Shown piece after piece: positions 26,524-33,563 of a stretch of 64,000 nt of DNA; the stretch's first letter is position 1, and the number at the start of each line of letters is the position of its first letter. The DNA lies in the NCBI RefSeq assembly GCF_000504305.1, contig NZ_KI632512.1:3957639-4021638 (forward strand). Direction: 5' to 3'. The notes below the pieces were generated by a model. That model was not told the origin of the DNA. It saw only the letters and a list, made by a program, of their open reading frames with translations, and did no database searches. Source of the DNA: Nitratidesulfovibrio termitidis HI1. GTDB taxonomy: Bacteria > Desulfobacterota > Desulfovibrionia > Desulfovibrionales > Desulfovibrionaceae. Both the position numbers and the translations under genes were made by a program.

Positions 26524-28203
26524 TTACGAGCTTGCCGCGCCGGTGGCGGCGTGCCGGTGGAAGGGGGCGTCGGATGGCGCCAGGGGGGTGTTGCCCAGGA
26601 TCAGGTCAGCGGCCTTTTCCGCGATCATCATGACAGGTGCGTAGATGTTGCCGTTGGTGATGGCGGGCATGACCGAGGCGTCCACCACGCGCAGGCCCGT
26701 CAGGCCGTGCACCCGCAGCTCCGGATCGACCACGGCCATGGGGTCCGTGCCCATCTTGCAGGTGCAACTGGGGTGGTAGGCGCTTTCGCCCTCGCGCGCC
26801 ACGAAGTCCAGAATCTCCTCGTCGCTCTCCACGCCGGGGCCGGGGGCGATCTCCGCCCCGCGAAAGCGGTCGAAGGCGGGCTGGGTCATGATCCTGCGCG
26901 TGCAGCGGATGGCCTCCACCCACTCGCGCCGTTCCTGTTCCGTGGAAAGGTAGTTGAACTGTATGGCCGGGTGGGCCAGGGGGTCTGCCGACTTGAGCCG
27001 CACGTGGCCGCGCACGTCGGTGTTCATGGGCCCCACGTGAACCTGATAGCCGTGGGACTGGTTGGCGACGGAGCCGTCGTAGCGGATGGCGATGGGCAGG
27101 AAATGGTATTGCAGGTTGGGGTAGGCGACCCTGTCGTTGCCACGGATGAAACCGCCCGCCTCGAAGTGGTTGCTGGCGCCCGCGCCCTTGCCCCGGAAAA
27201 GCCAGTCGAGCCCGATCATGGGCTGGTTCCACCACTGGAGCGCGGGGAACAGGCTGACCGGTTCCTTGCACTGGTACTGGACGTAGACTTCCAGATGATC
27301 CTGCAGGTTCTCGCCCACGCCGGGCAGGTCGGTCGTGACCCCAAGGCCCAGCGCCCGCAGGTCGTCGGCCCGCCCCACGCCGGAAAGTTGCAGAAGCTGC
27401 GGGGAATTGATGGCCCCGCCGCAGCAGACGACCTCGCTGGCGTAGGCGCGCCTGAGAACCGGCTTTCTGCCGAAGGGCCGCCAGACGGCATATTCCACGC
27501 CCACGGCCCGCGTGCCGTCGAAAAGGATGCGCGTGGCCTGCGCGCGGGTGACGATACGCAGGTTGCGGCGGTTCTTCACCGGGTGCACGTAGGCCCGCGC
27601 CGCGTTCCAGCGTCGCCCCCGGTAGGTGGTGCGGTCGAAGCGGCCAAAGCCTTCCTGCCGGTATCCGTTCACGTCGTCGGTCAGGGGGTGCCCGGCTTCC
27701 TGCACGGCCTTGAAGAAGGCGTCAAAGAGCGGGTTGGCGCAGTCCGGCGTGGTCAGATAGAGCGGCCCTGCGGGCCCCTGATATTCGTCCGCCCCATTGA
27801 GCCGGTATTCGAAGCGGCGGAAATAGGGCAGGCAGTGGGCGTAGTCCCAACCGGACAGGCCGGGGTCGTCGTTGGCCCACTTCTCGTAGTCCATGGCGTT
27901 GCCGCGGATGTGGATCATGCCGTTGATGCAGCTGGAGCCGCCCAGCACCTTGCCCCGGGGCTGGTAGATGCGGCGGTTGTGCATGCAGGGTTCCGGCTCT
28001 GATTCGTACCACCAGTTGTAGAAGCGCCCGGCCAGCGGATAGGTGAGGGCTGCGGGCATGTGGATGCGAAAGTCCAGGGTGTAGTCGGGGCGGCCCGCTT
28101 CCAGCACCAGAACCTTGTGCCCGGGGTTGGCGCTCAGGCGGTTGGCCAGGACGCTGCCTGCCGAGCCGCCGCCGATGATGAGAAAATCGTATTGCGTGGG
28201 CAT
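26524..28203 (-). CDS. betA: choline dehydrogenase (GMC oxidoreductase)
   Basis: A 559-residue GMC-family flavoprotein. The FAD-binding FLIIGGGSAGSVLANRL (residues 7-23) is followed by PRGKVLGGSSCINGMIHIRGN (GMC signature 1) and GAINSPQLLQLSGVG (signature 2). The catalytic His lies in AYHPSCTCKMG, with VDASVMPAITNGNIYAP near the end. It oxidises choline to betaine aldehyde and passes electrons to the membrane quinone pool in characterised enzymes. The start at 28203 has AAGGGGG upstream. It is preceded by 273 noncoding bases with two inverted repeats, and by the FadR-like regulator gene. Confidence 0.93.
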   Translation of the reverse strand: MPTQYDFLIIGGGSAGSVLANRLSANPGHKVLVLEAGRPDYTLDFRIHMPAALTYPLAGRFYNWWYESEPEPCMHNRRIYQPRGKVLGGSSCINGMIHIRGNAMDYEKWANDDPGLSGWDYAHCLPYFRRFEYRLNGADEYQGPAGPLYLTTPDCANPLFDAFFKAVQEAGHPLTDDVNGYRQEGFGRFDRTTYRGRRWNAARAYVHPVKNRRNLRIVTRAQATRILFDGTRAVGVEYAVWRPFGRKPVLRRAYASEVVCCGGAINSPQLLQLSGVGRADDLRALGLGVTTDLPGVGENLQDHLEVYVQYQCKEPVSLFPALQWWNQPMIGLDWLFRGKGAGASNHFEAGGFIRGNDRVAYPNLQYHFLPIAIRYDGSVANQSHGYQVHVGPMNTDVRGHVRLKSADPLAHPAIQFNYLSTEQERREWVEAIRCTRRIMTQPAFDRFRGAEIAPGPGVESDEEILDFVAREGESAYHPSCTCKMGTDPMAVVDPELRVHGLTGLRVVDASVMPAITNGNIYAPVMMIAEKAADLILGNTPLAPSDAPFHRHAATGAASS

Positions 28204-28225
28204 GAAACCCCCTTGTGCGTGGCTT

Positions 28226-28355
28226 GAATCGAGGATTCGTGAATGAGGAAGGTGGGGAGCCGGGCCACAACGGGCTGTTTTCGAACGGTTTTTCCGCGCA
28301 CTGGCCGTGCGGGCTTCGCCGGTTGTTCCGGATGCACGCAATGATGCATGCGTGC
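28226..28355. promoter_or_regulatory. inverted repeats upstream of betA
   Basis: GAATC-GAG-GATTC (28226-28238) lies 23 bases before the betA start, and GCACGCA/TGCGTGC (28334-28340 and 28349-28355) lies further upstream. Both are candidates for operator sites of the bet promoter. Neither matches the TGG-N5-CCA site found before the regulator. Confidence 0.35.
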
Positions 28356-28476
28356 GCATGGCGGGCGTGCTCCCCGTGTCGGCGAACGGAAACCCCGGGC
28401 CGGAAATGGTCCCGAAGGCCGATTCCGGCCGCCGTTGCCGCAACTGCGGCTTGATCTGGTCCGGTCGGTGCGGTGG

Positions 28477-29259
28477 CTAGGAGACCGGTTGTCCGATGCC
28501 GGGGCGGGCGTGGTCCGGGGCGGGCGGCACGGCGTTCTCGTGCACGCAGCGGCCCAGCAGCAGGTAGTGGCGGCTGATGCAGGCCAGCGCCTGCATGGGT
28601 TCGTTGGCCGCAATGGCCCGGGCCGTGTCGCACCAGTTGGCGGCTGTGGCCTCCCGGTATTCGGGCGACTCGTACAACCGGTAGTCGTGTGAGCTGAAAC
28701 CGGCCTGCAACGCGGCCATTACCCATTCGAAGATGGGGTTGCGGGCCATGTGCGCCAGCATCAGGTTCAACTGGCGGTCGATCTCGCCCACGGCGTCAAG
28801 GTCGGGCCGGTTCGCACGCAGCTCGGCGGCCAGCCGGTCGGCCTGGGCCACCAGGGCTTCCCGTTCCCGCGGCGTGGCCCGGGCGATGGCCAGGGTGGTG
28901 ATGCTGCGGTCGATGCTTTCGCGAAATTCGATCAGGCTGGCGGGCGCGAACGGATGCTGCTTCAGGAACAGGGCGAGGGATTCGCTGACCTGGGCGACGT
29001 CGATCTGCTTGACGTAGGCCCCGCCCCTGGACCCTTTGCGGATTTCCAGCAGGCCTTTCTGGGTAAGGGCGCGCAGGGCTTCACGGATGACGCCCCGGCT
29101 GGTCCGGAACTGCATGTGCAGGTCGCGTTCGCTGGGCAGGCACTGGCCGGGCAGGATGCGGCCCTCAATGATGGCCGCCTCTATCTGCAGGGCGACATCC
29201 TGGCCTGCCCTGCCGACCTCGGCGGGAGTGAAGAGTGGTTCCGTGGTGTCGTTATGCAT
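28477..29259 (-). CDS. FadR/GntR-family transcriptional regulator of the choline cluster
   Basis: A 260-residue GntR regulator of the FadR subfamily. The N-terminal winged helix (IIEGRILPGQCLPSERDLHMQF, SRGVIREALRALTQKGLLEIRKGSRGGAYV) is followed by an all-helical FCD-type effector domain (about 100-245) containing FRESIDRSITTLAIARAT and EIDRQLNLMLAHMARNPIFEWV. In most bacteria bet genes are controlled by the TetR-type BetI; a FadR-type regulator here is unusual. It is the first gene of the minus-strand cluster. A perfect TGGTACTACCA site within its promoter implies autoregulation. The ribosome site before 29259 is weak. Confidence 0.88.
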   Translation of the reverse strand: MHNDTTEPLFTPAEVGRAGQDVALQIEAAIIEGRILPGQCLPSERDLHMQFRTSRGVIREALRALTQKGLLEIRKGSRGGAYVKQIDVAQVSESLALFLKQHPFAPASLIEFRESIDRSITTLAIARATPREREALVAQADRLAAELRANRPDLDAVGEIDRQLNLMLAHMARNPIFEWVMAALQAGFSSHDYRLYESPEYREATAANWCDTARAIAANEPMQALACISRHYLLLGRCVHENAVPPAPDHARPGIGQPVS

Positions 29260-29272
29260 GCTGGAAGGCTAC

Positions 29273-29295
29273 AATGGTACTACCATTTGGGTCAA
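29273..29295 (-). promoter_or_regulatory. FadR-type operator inside the regulator promoter
   Basis: AATGGTA-C-TACCATT (29273-29287) contains the family consensus TGG-N5-CCA. It begins just after a minus-strand TTGACC (-35, 29290-29295), so bound repressor would cover the spacer. Confidence 0.65.
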
Positions 29296-29339
29296 TGCCT
29301 TTCGGCTATTTTGTGTGTTCTCACAGCCATTCGCTGTGT

Positions 29340-29400
29340 GCTGACAATTTTTATTTTTATATTTAACAGTATTACGATGTAATTGTTTTCATTTTGGCCA
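29340..29400. other. AT-rich block upstream of the choline regulator
   Basis: About 60 bases that are mostly A and T, including long T runs and TATATTTAA, in an otherwise very GC-rich sequence. It may act as an upstream promoter element or mark a recombination boundary. Confidence 0.6.
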
Positions 29401-29445
29401 GTGGCCTAGCAGGGCGAATCGAAGGAGCGTGGATGTCCTTGTACG

Positions 29446-29461
29446 TATAATGGTAGTGCCT
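29446..29461 (+). promoter_or_regulatory. second FadR-like half-perfect site next to a TATAAT element
   Basis: TATAAT (29446-29451) overlaps TGGTAGTGCCT (29451-29461), which matches the left half and spacing of the TGGTACTACCA operator with one mismatch on the right. No good -35 is seen and no gene follows before the terminator at 29600. Confidence 0.4.
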
Positions 29462-29599
29462 AATAGCGTACATTGGCAGATTGGCACGTTGGCGGGCGGG
29501 GGAGGCGGGGCTGCGGAGGGGGCGTCCCGTGGGGGGGCACACCGCCGTGCCGAGGGCGGGATGTTCACTGCCGGGCTGTCCGGTGCCCGGCGAAAACGC

Positions 29600-29635
29600 C
29601 GAAAGCCCCTGACGCTGTTGCGTCAGGGGCTTTCG
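29600..29635. terminator. strong intrinsic terminator after the right tRNA-Asn
   Basis: CGAAAGCCCCTGACGC (29600-29615) and its reverse complement (29620-29635) form a 16-bp stem with a TGTT loop. It would stop the minus-strand tRNA transcript and also any plus-strand transcript. Confidence 0.88.
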
Positions 29636-29670
29636 TTCAAATGGAGCCGTATTGATACGGCGTTGTTCTC

Positions 29671-29746
29671 TGGCTCCCCGGGACGGACTTGAACCGCCAA
29701 CCTAGTGATTAACAGTCACCCGCTCTGCCAATTGAGCCACCGGGGA
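29671..29746 (-). tRNA. tRNA-Asn (anticodon GTT), second copy
   Basis: A 76-base gene with the same cloverleaf, loop CTGTTAA and encoded CCA as the copy at 21083-21158; the only difference is one base in the D region. Identity extends only about 2 and 7 bases past the tRNA ends. Confidence 0.97.
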
Positions 29747-29781
29747 ACGTGGCGCGCCGGGTGTTTTCCGGCGCGGAGGGT

Positions 29782-29810
29782 GAAGTACCCGCAACGGGCA
29801 GGACGGTCAA
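29782..29810 (-). promoter_or_regulatory. promoter of the right tRNA-Asn
   Basis: Minus-strand TTGACC (29805-29810), a 17-base spacer and TACTTC (29782-29787), 36 bases before the tRNA. Confidence 0.55.
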
Positions 29811-29866
29811 GCAAAAAAACGTGCAGCGCGAGAAAACTGTTGACGAACGAGCGCCTTGGGCGTTTC

Positions 29867-29895
29867 TTGACTGCCGCACTCAATTGGCATACCCG
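29867..29895 (+). promoter_or_regulatory. possible lysS promoter
   Basis: TTGACT (29867-29872) and a poor -10, TACCCG (29890-29895), lie 17 bases apart, about 47 bases before the lysS start. TTGACG at 29840-29845 is an alternative -35. Confidence 0.35.
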
Positions 29896-29942
29896 TAGCA
29901 GTCCGGCATCCGGCAGAATCAACAGGTCCACGGAGAACGTCC

Positions 29943-31526
29943 TTGAGCAGTCAGGAACAGTCGAAGCGCAAGCGGATCAAGCTTGCCACCAAGTCCGAGC
30001 GGGCGGAGTATTTCATGCCCATGCTCGAAAGTCTGGAAACCCGCGACGAACTGAACGAAGTCGTCAAGAACCGGGTGGTCAAATCCTGTGAACTGCTGGA
30101 CGACGGCGTTGCCCTGTACCCCAACGGTTTCGTGAAACAGCACGACGTGGCGGCCATTTCGGCCGAATACGAAGGTTTGACCGCCGAGGAACTGGAAAAC
30201 GTCGACACGCGCTTTACCTGCGCGGGGCGCATCGTCTCGCAGCGCTCGTTCGGCAAGGTGACCTTCTTCCATCTAATGGATAAGAGTGGCCGCCTGCAGT
30301 GCTACACCGCGCGAGAAGTGCTGGGCGAAGACCTGTATCGCAACTTCAAGAAGCTGGATACCGGCGACATCGTGGGCGTTTCCGGCACGCTGTTCCGCAC
30401 CAAGACGGGTGAACTGACCCTGTCGTGCGACCAGTGCGTCCTGCTCACCAAGTCCATCCGCCCCCTGCCCGAAAAGTACCACGGCCTGAAGGACGTGGAG
30501 ACCCGCTACCGCCAGCGCTACGTGGACCTTATCGTCACGCCGCGCACGCGCGAGATTTTCCGCAAGCGCACCATGATCGTGCGCGAATTCCGCCGCTTCC
30601 TGGAGGAAAAGGGCTTCATGGAGGTGGAAACCCCCATGATGCAGCCCATTCCCGGCGGCGCCACGGCCATGCCGTTCATCACCCACCACAACGCGCTGGA
30701 CATGCAGCTGTATATGCGCATCGCGCCGGAGCTGTACCTGAAGCGCCTGCTGGTGGGCGGGTTCGAGAAGGTGTTCGAGATCAACCGCAACTTCCGCAAC
30801 GAAGGCATCTCGACCCGGCACAACCCGGAATTCACCATGTGTGAATTCTACTGGGCGTACGCCACCTTCGAGGACCTCATGGACCTGACCGAACAGCTGT
30901 TCGCCCATGTGGCGGAGAAGGTGTGCGGTTCGTACGTGGTGACCTATCAGGGCCAGGAAGTGGACCTTACGCCGGGCCGCTGGACGCGTCTTTCGTTCCA
31001 TGATTCGCTGGAGAAGATCGGCGGGCACAAGCCGGAATTCTACAACGATTATGACGCGGTGCGAAAGTATATCCGTGAACGCGGCGAAAAGGTGGTGGAC
31101 GGCGAGAAGATGGCCAAGCTGCAGGCCAAGCTGTTCGACCTGGACGTGGAAGGCAAGCTGATCCAGCCCACCTTCATCTATCATTACCCCACCGACATCT
31201 CGCCGCTGTCGCGCCGCAACAACGAGCGGCCCGACGTTACGGACCGCTTCGAACTGTTCATCACCGGGCGCGAACTGGGCAACGCCTTCTCCGAACTGAA
31301 CGACCCCGTGGACCAGCGCATGCGCTTCATGGACCAGGTTGCCGAAAAGGAAGCGGGCGACGCCGAGGCGCACTTCATGGACGAGGACTACCTGCGTGCC
31401 CTGGAGTACGGCATGCCGCCCGCGGCAGGACAGGGGGTGGGCATCGACCGGCTGGTCATGCTGCTGACCGACTCGCCCTCCATCCGCGAGGTCATCCTGT
31501 TCCCGCTGCTGAAGCCGGAAAGCTAG
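29943..31526 (+). CDS. lysS: lysyl-tRNA synthetase, class II
   Basis: A 527-residue class II LysRS that charges tRNA-Lys. An OB-fold anticodon-binding domain (about 65-180, with VSQRSFGKVTFFHLMDKSGRLQ) precedes the catalytic core: motif 1 around EVETPMMQPIPGGATAMPF, motif 2 FEINRNFRNEGISTRHNPEFT and motif 3 GVGIDRLVMLLTDS. The start codon is TTG at 29943, with GGAGA upstream; the next in-frame ATG would remove conserved N-terminal sequence. A basic N-terminus (SKRKRIKLATKS) is seen. lolC follows after ten bases, so lysS leads the envelope gene run. Confidence 0.97.
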   Translation: MSSQEQSKRKRIKLATKSERAEYFMPMLESLETRDELNEVVKNRVVKSCELLDDGVALYPNGFVKQHDVAAISAEYEGLTAEELENVDTRFTCAGRIVSQRSFGKVTFFHLMDKSGRLQCYTAREVLGEDLYRNFKKLDTGDIVGVSGTLFRTKTGELTLSCDQCVLLTKSIRPLPEKYHGLKDVETRYRQRYVDLIVTPRTREIFRKRTMIVREFRRFLEEKGFMEVETPMMQPIPGGATAMPFITHHNALDMQLYMRIAPELYLKRLLVGGFEKVFEINRNFRNEGISTRHNPEFTMCEFYWAYATFEDLMDLTEQLFAHVAEKVCGSYVVTYQGQEVDLTPGRWTRLSFHDSLEKIGGHKPEFYNDYDAVRKYIRERGEKVVDGEKMAKLQAKLFDLDVEGKLIQPTFIYHYPTDISPLSRRNNERPDVTDRFELFITGRELGNAFSELNDPVDQRMRFMDQVAEKEAGDAEAHFMDEDYLRALEYGMPPAAGQGVGIDRLVMLLTDSPSIREVILFPLLKPES

Positions 31527-31536
31527 GCCCCGCCGC

Positions 31537-32814
31537 ATGAGCTTCGAACTGTTCGTGGCCTTGCGCTACCTGTTCGCACGGCGCAGGCAGACCTTCATAT
31601 CCGTCATTTCCGTCACCTCCATTCTGGGGGTGGCGCTGGGGGTGGCGTCGCTGATCGTGGTGCTGGGCGTCATGAACGGCTTCACCACCGACCTGCGCGA
31701 CAAGATCCTGGGCGCCAACGCCCACGGCATCGTCATGTCCGCCGACCGCACCGGTCTTTCCGACGCGCCGCATCTCATCGAGAAGATCCGGCAGGTGGAC
31801 GGGGTGCGCGGCGCGACGCCGTTCATCTATTCCGAAGTCATGCTTTCCACCCCCCACGGGGTGAAGGGGCTGGTGCTGCGCGGCATAGATCCGCAGACCG
31901 CTCCTTCCGTGCTGGGCATCCTTTCCAACATGACCAAGGGCAACGTGGCCGACCTTGCGCCGCGTGCAGGCGCGGAGGGCGCGTCTCCCACAGGGGGCGC
32001 TGGCGCTCCCTCCGGCCCGCCCGGCGTGATCATCGGCGACGAACTGGCCCAGCGCCTGGGCGTGGTGGTGGGCAGCCGGGTGAACCTGCTGTCGCCCGCC
32101 GGGCAGAAGACATCCGCCGGGTTCGCCCCGCGCATTCGCCCCTTTATGGTGGTGGGCGTGTTCTCCACCGGCATGTTCGAATACGATTCTTCGCTGGGAT
32201 TCGTGTCGCTTGATGCCGCGCGCGACGTGCTGGGCCTGCCGGACGGCGCCGTCTCGGGCGTGGAGCTTGCCGTCACCGACGTGTACAAGGCGGACGAGGT
32301 GGCCGAACGGGTTACCCGCGCCGTGGGCGGTTACCCGCTGTACACCCGCCACTGGATGGAGATGAACGCCAACCTGTTCGCCGCGCTGAAGCTGGAAAAG
32401 ACGGCCATGGCGGTGATTCTGGTGCTCATCGTGCTGGTGGGCTCGTTTTCGATCATCACCACGCTGGTCATGCTGGTCATGGAAAAGACGCGCGACATCG
32501 CCATACTCATGTCCATGGGGGCCACGCGGGGCATGATCCGGCGCATCTTCATGCTGCAGGGCACGGTCATCGGGGCCATCGGCACCTGCCTCGGCTACGC
32601 GCTGGGGCTGGGCGTGGCGGAACTTCTGAAGCGCTATCAGTTCATCAAGCTGCCGCACGGCGTCTATTCGCTGGACCACCTGCCGGTGCTGCTGCAATGG
32701 CCCGACATGCTGGCCATTGGCGCAAGCTCGATGCTGCTGTGCTTCTTCGCCACCATCTATCCGGCGCGCCAGGCTGCCAGCCTGGAACCCGCCGAAGCGC
32801 TGCGCTACGAATGA
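31537..32814 (+). CDS. lolC: lipoprotein-releasing ABC transporter permease LolC/E
   Basis: A 425-residue inner-membrane permease. It has the FtsX/MacB layout: TM1 (about 22-45, FISVISVTSILGVALGVASLIVVLGVMNGF), a large periplasmic domain, then three helices with ILVLIVLVGSFSIITTLVMLVMEKTRDIAILMSMGATRGMI and a final LEPAEALRYE. With LolD it extracts outer-membrane lipoproteins for transfer to LolA. A single LolC/E-type gene appears here instead of separate lolC and lolE. A Gly/Ala/Pro-rich insertion (about residues 146-164) is likely a loop. Its TGA overlaps the ATG of lolD. Confidence 0.93.
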   Translation: MSFELFVALRYLFARRRQTFISVISVTSILGVALGVASLIVVLGVMNGFTTDLRDKILGANAHGIVMSADRTGLSDAPHLIEKIRQVDGVRGATPFIYSEVMLSTPHGVKGLVLRGIDPQTAPSVLGILSNMTKGNVADLAPRAGAEGASPTGGAGAPSGPPGVIIGDELAQRLGVVVGSRVNLLSPAGQKTSAGFAPRIRPFMVVGVFSTGMFEYDSSLGFVSLDAARDVLGLPDGAVSGVELAVTDVYKADEVAERVTRAVGGYPLYTRHWMEMNANLFAALKLEKTAMAVILVLIVLVGSFSIITTLVMLVMEKTRDIAILMSMGATRGMIRRIFMLQGTVIGAIGTCLGYALGLGVAELLKRYQFIKLPHGVYSLDHLPVLLQWPDMLAIGASSMLLCFFATIYPARQAASLEPAEALRYE

Positions 32815-33563
32815 GCACCGATTTTCTGCGCATGACCGCCCCCGGCCATGGCCCGGACGCGTCCTCCCCCATCTCCGGGGACGAGCCGCTGTACCGCCTT
32901 GCCGGAGTGGACAAAGAGTACGAGGGGCCGGCCGAGCAGGTGACCATCCTGCGCGGGGTGGACCTTTCCATCCGCCAGGGGGAATCGGTGGCCATTGTCG
33001 GAGCATCCGGCTCGGGCAAGTCCACCCTCTTGCATCTGCTGGGTACCCTTGATACTCCCTCACAGGGACAGGTGCTGTTTCAGGGCCGGGACATGGGAAC
33101 CATGTCGCCGGACGAGAAGGCGGGGCTGCGCAACCGCGATATCGGCTTCGTCTTCCAGTTCCATCACCTGCTTCCGGAATTCGATACATTGGAAAACGTG
33201 GCCATGCAGGCCATCATCGCGGGCATGCCGCGCGCACAGGCCCTTGCACGGGCGCGCGACACCCTGGCCCTGGTCGGCCTGTCCGACCGGACCGCGCACC
33301 GGGTTACCACGCTGTCGGGGGGCGAGCGTCAGCGCGCCGCCATAGCGCGGGCCATCCTGATGCGGCCAAAGGTGCTGCTGGCCGACGAACCCACGGGCAA
33401 TCTCGACGCGCGTACCGGCGACGTGGTGGCCCGCCTGCTGCTTGAACTCAACCGGGATCTGGGCATGACGCTCGTCATCGTCACCCATAACCGGGAATTG
33501 GCAGACATCATGGGCAGATGCCTAGAACTCAGAGCCGGAGAGCTGTATGACCAGACTCGCTAG
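32811..33563 (+). CDS. lolD: lipoprotein-releasing ABC transporter ATPase LolD
   Basis: A 250-residue ABC ATPase. Walker A GASGSGKST is at 64-72, the Q-loop Gln at about 116, the signature LSGGERQR at 168-175, Walker B VLLADE at 188-193, and the switch His in VIVTHNRE. It powers LolC-type permeases to release lipoproteins from the inner membrane. The first 25 residues (through SPISGDEP) are an extension before the usual start of the domain. It overlaps lolC by four bases (ATGA) and bamA by 17 bases, indicating tight translational coupling. Confidence 0.95.
   Translation: MSTDFLRMTAPGHGPDASSPISGDEPLYRLAGVDKEYEGPAEQVTILRGVDLSIRQGESVAIVGASGSGKSTLLHLLGTLDTPSQGQVLFQGRDMGTMSPDEKAGLRNRDIGFVFQFHHLLPEFDTLENVAMQAIIAGMPRAQALARARDTLALVGLSDRTAHRVTTLSGGERQRAAIARAILMRPKVLLADEPTGNLDARTGDVVARLLLELNRDLGMTLVIVTHNRELADIMGRCLELRAGELYDQTR

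Noticed and set aside
21159-29670. Prophage or integrative element between the tRNA-Asn copies
   Set aside because: No integrase, excisionase, phage structural gene or extended attachment repeat is present; only the island-like layout is reported.
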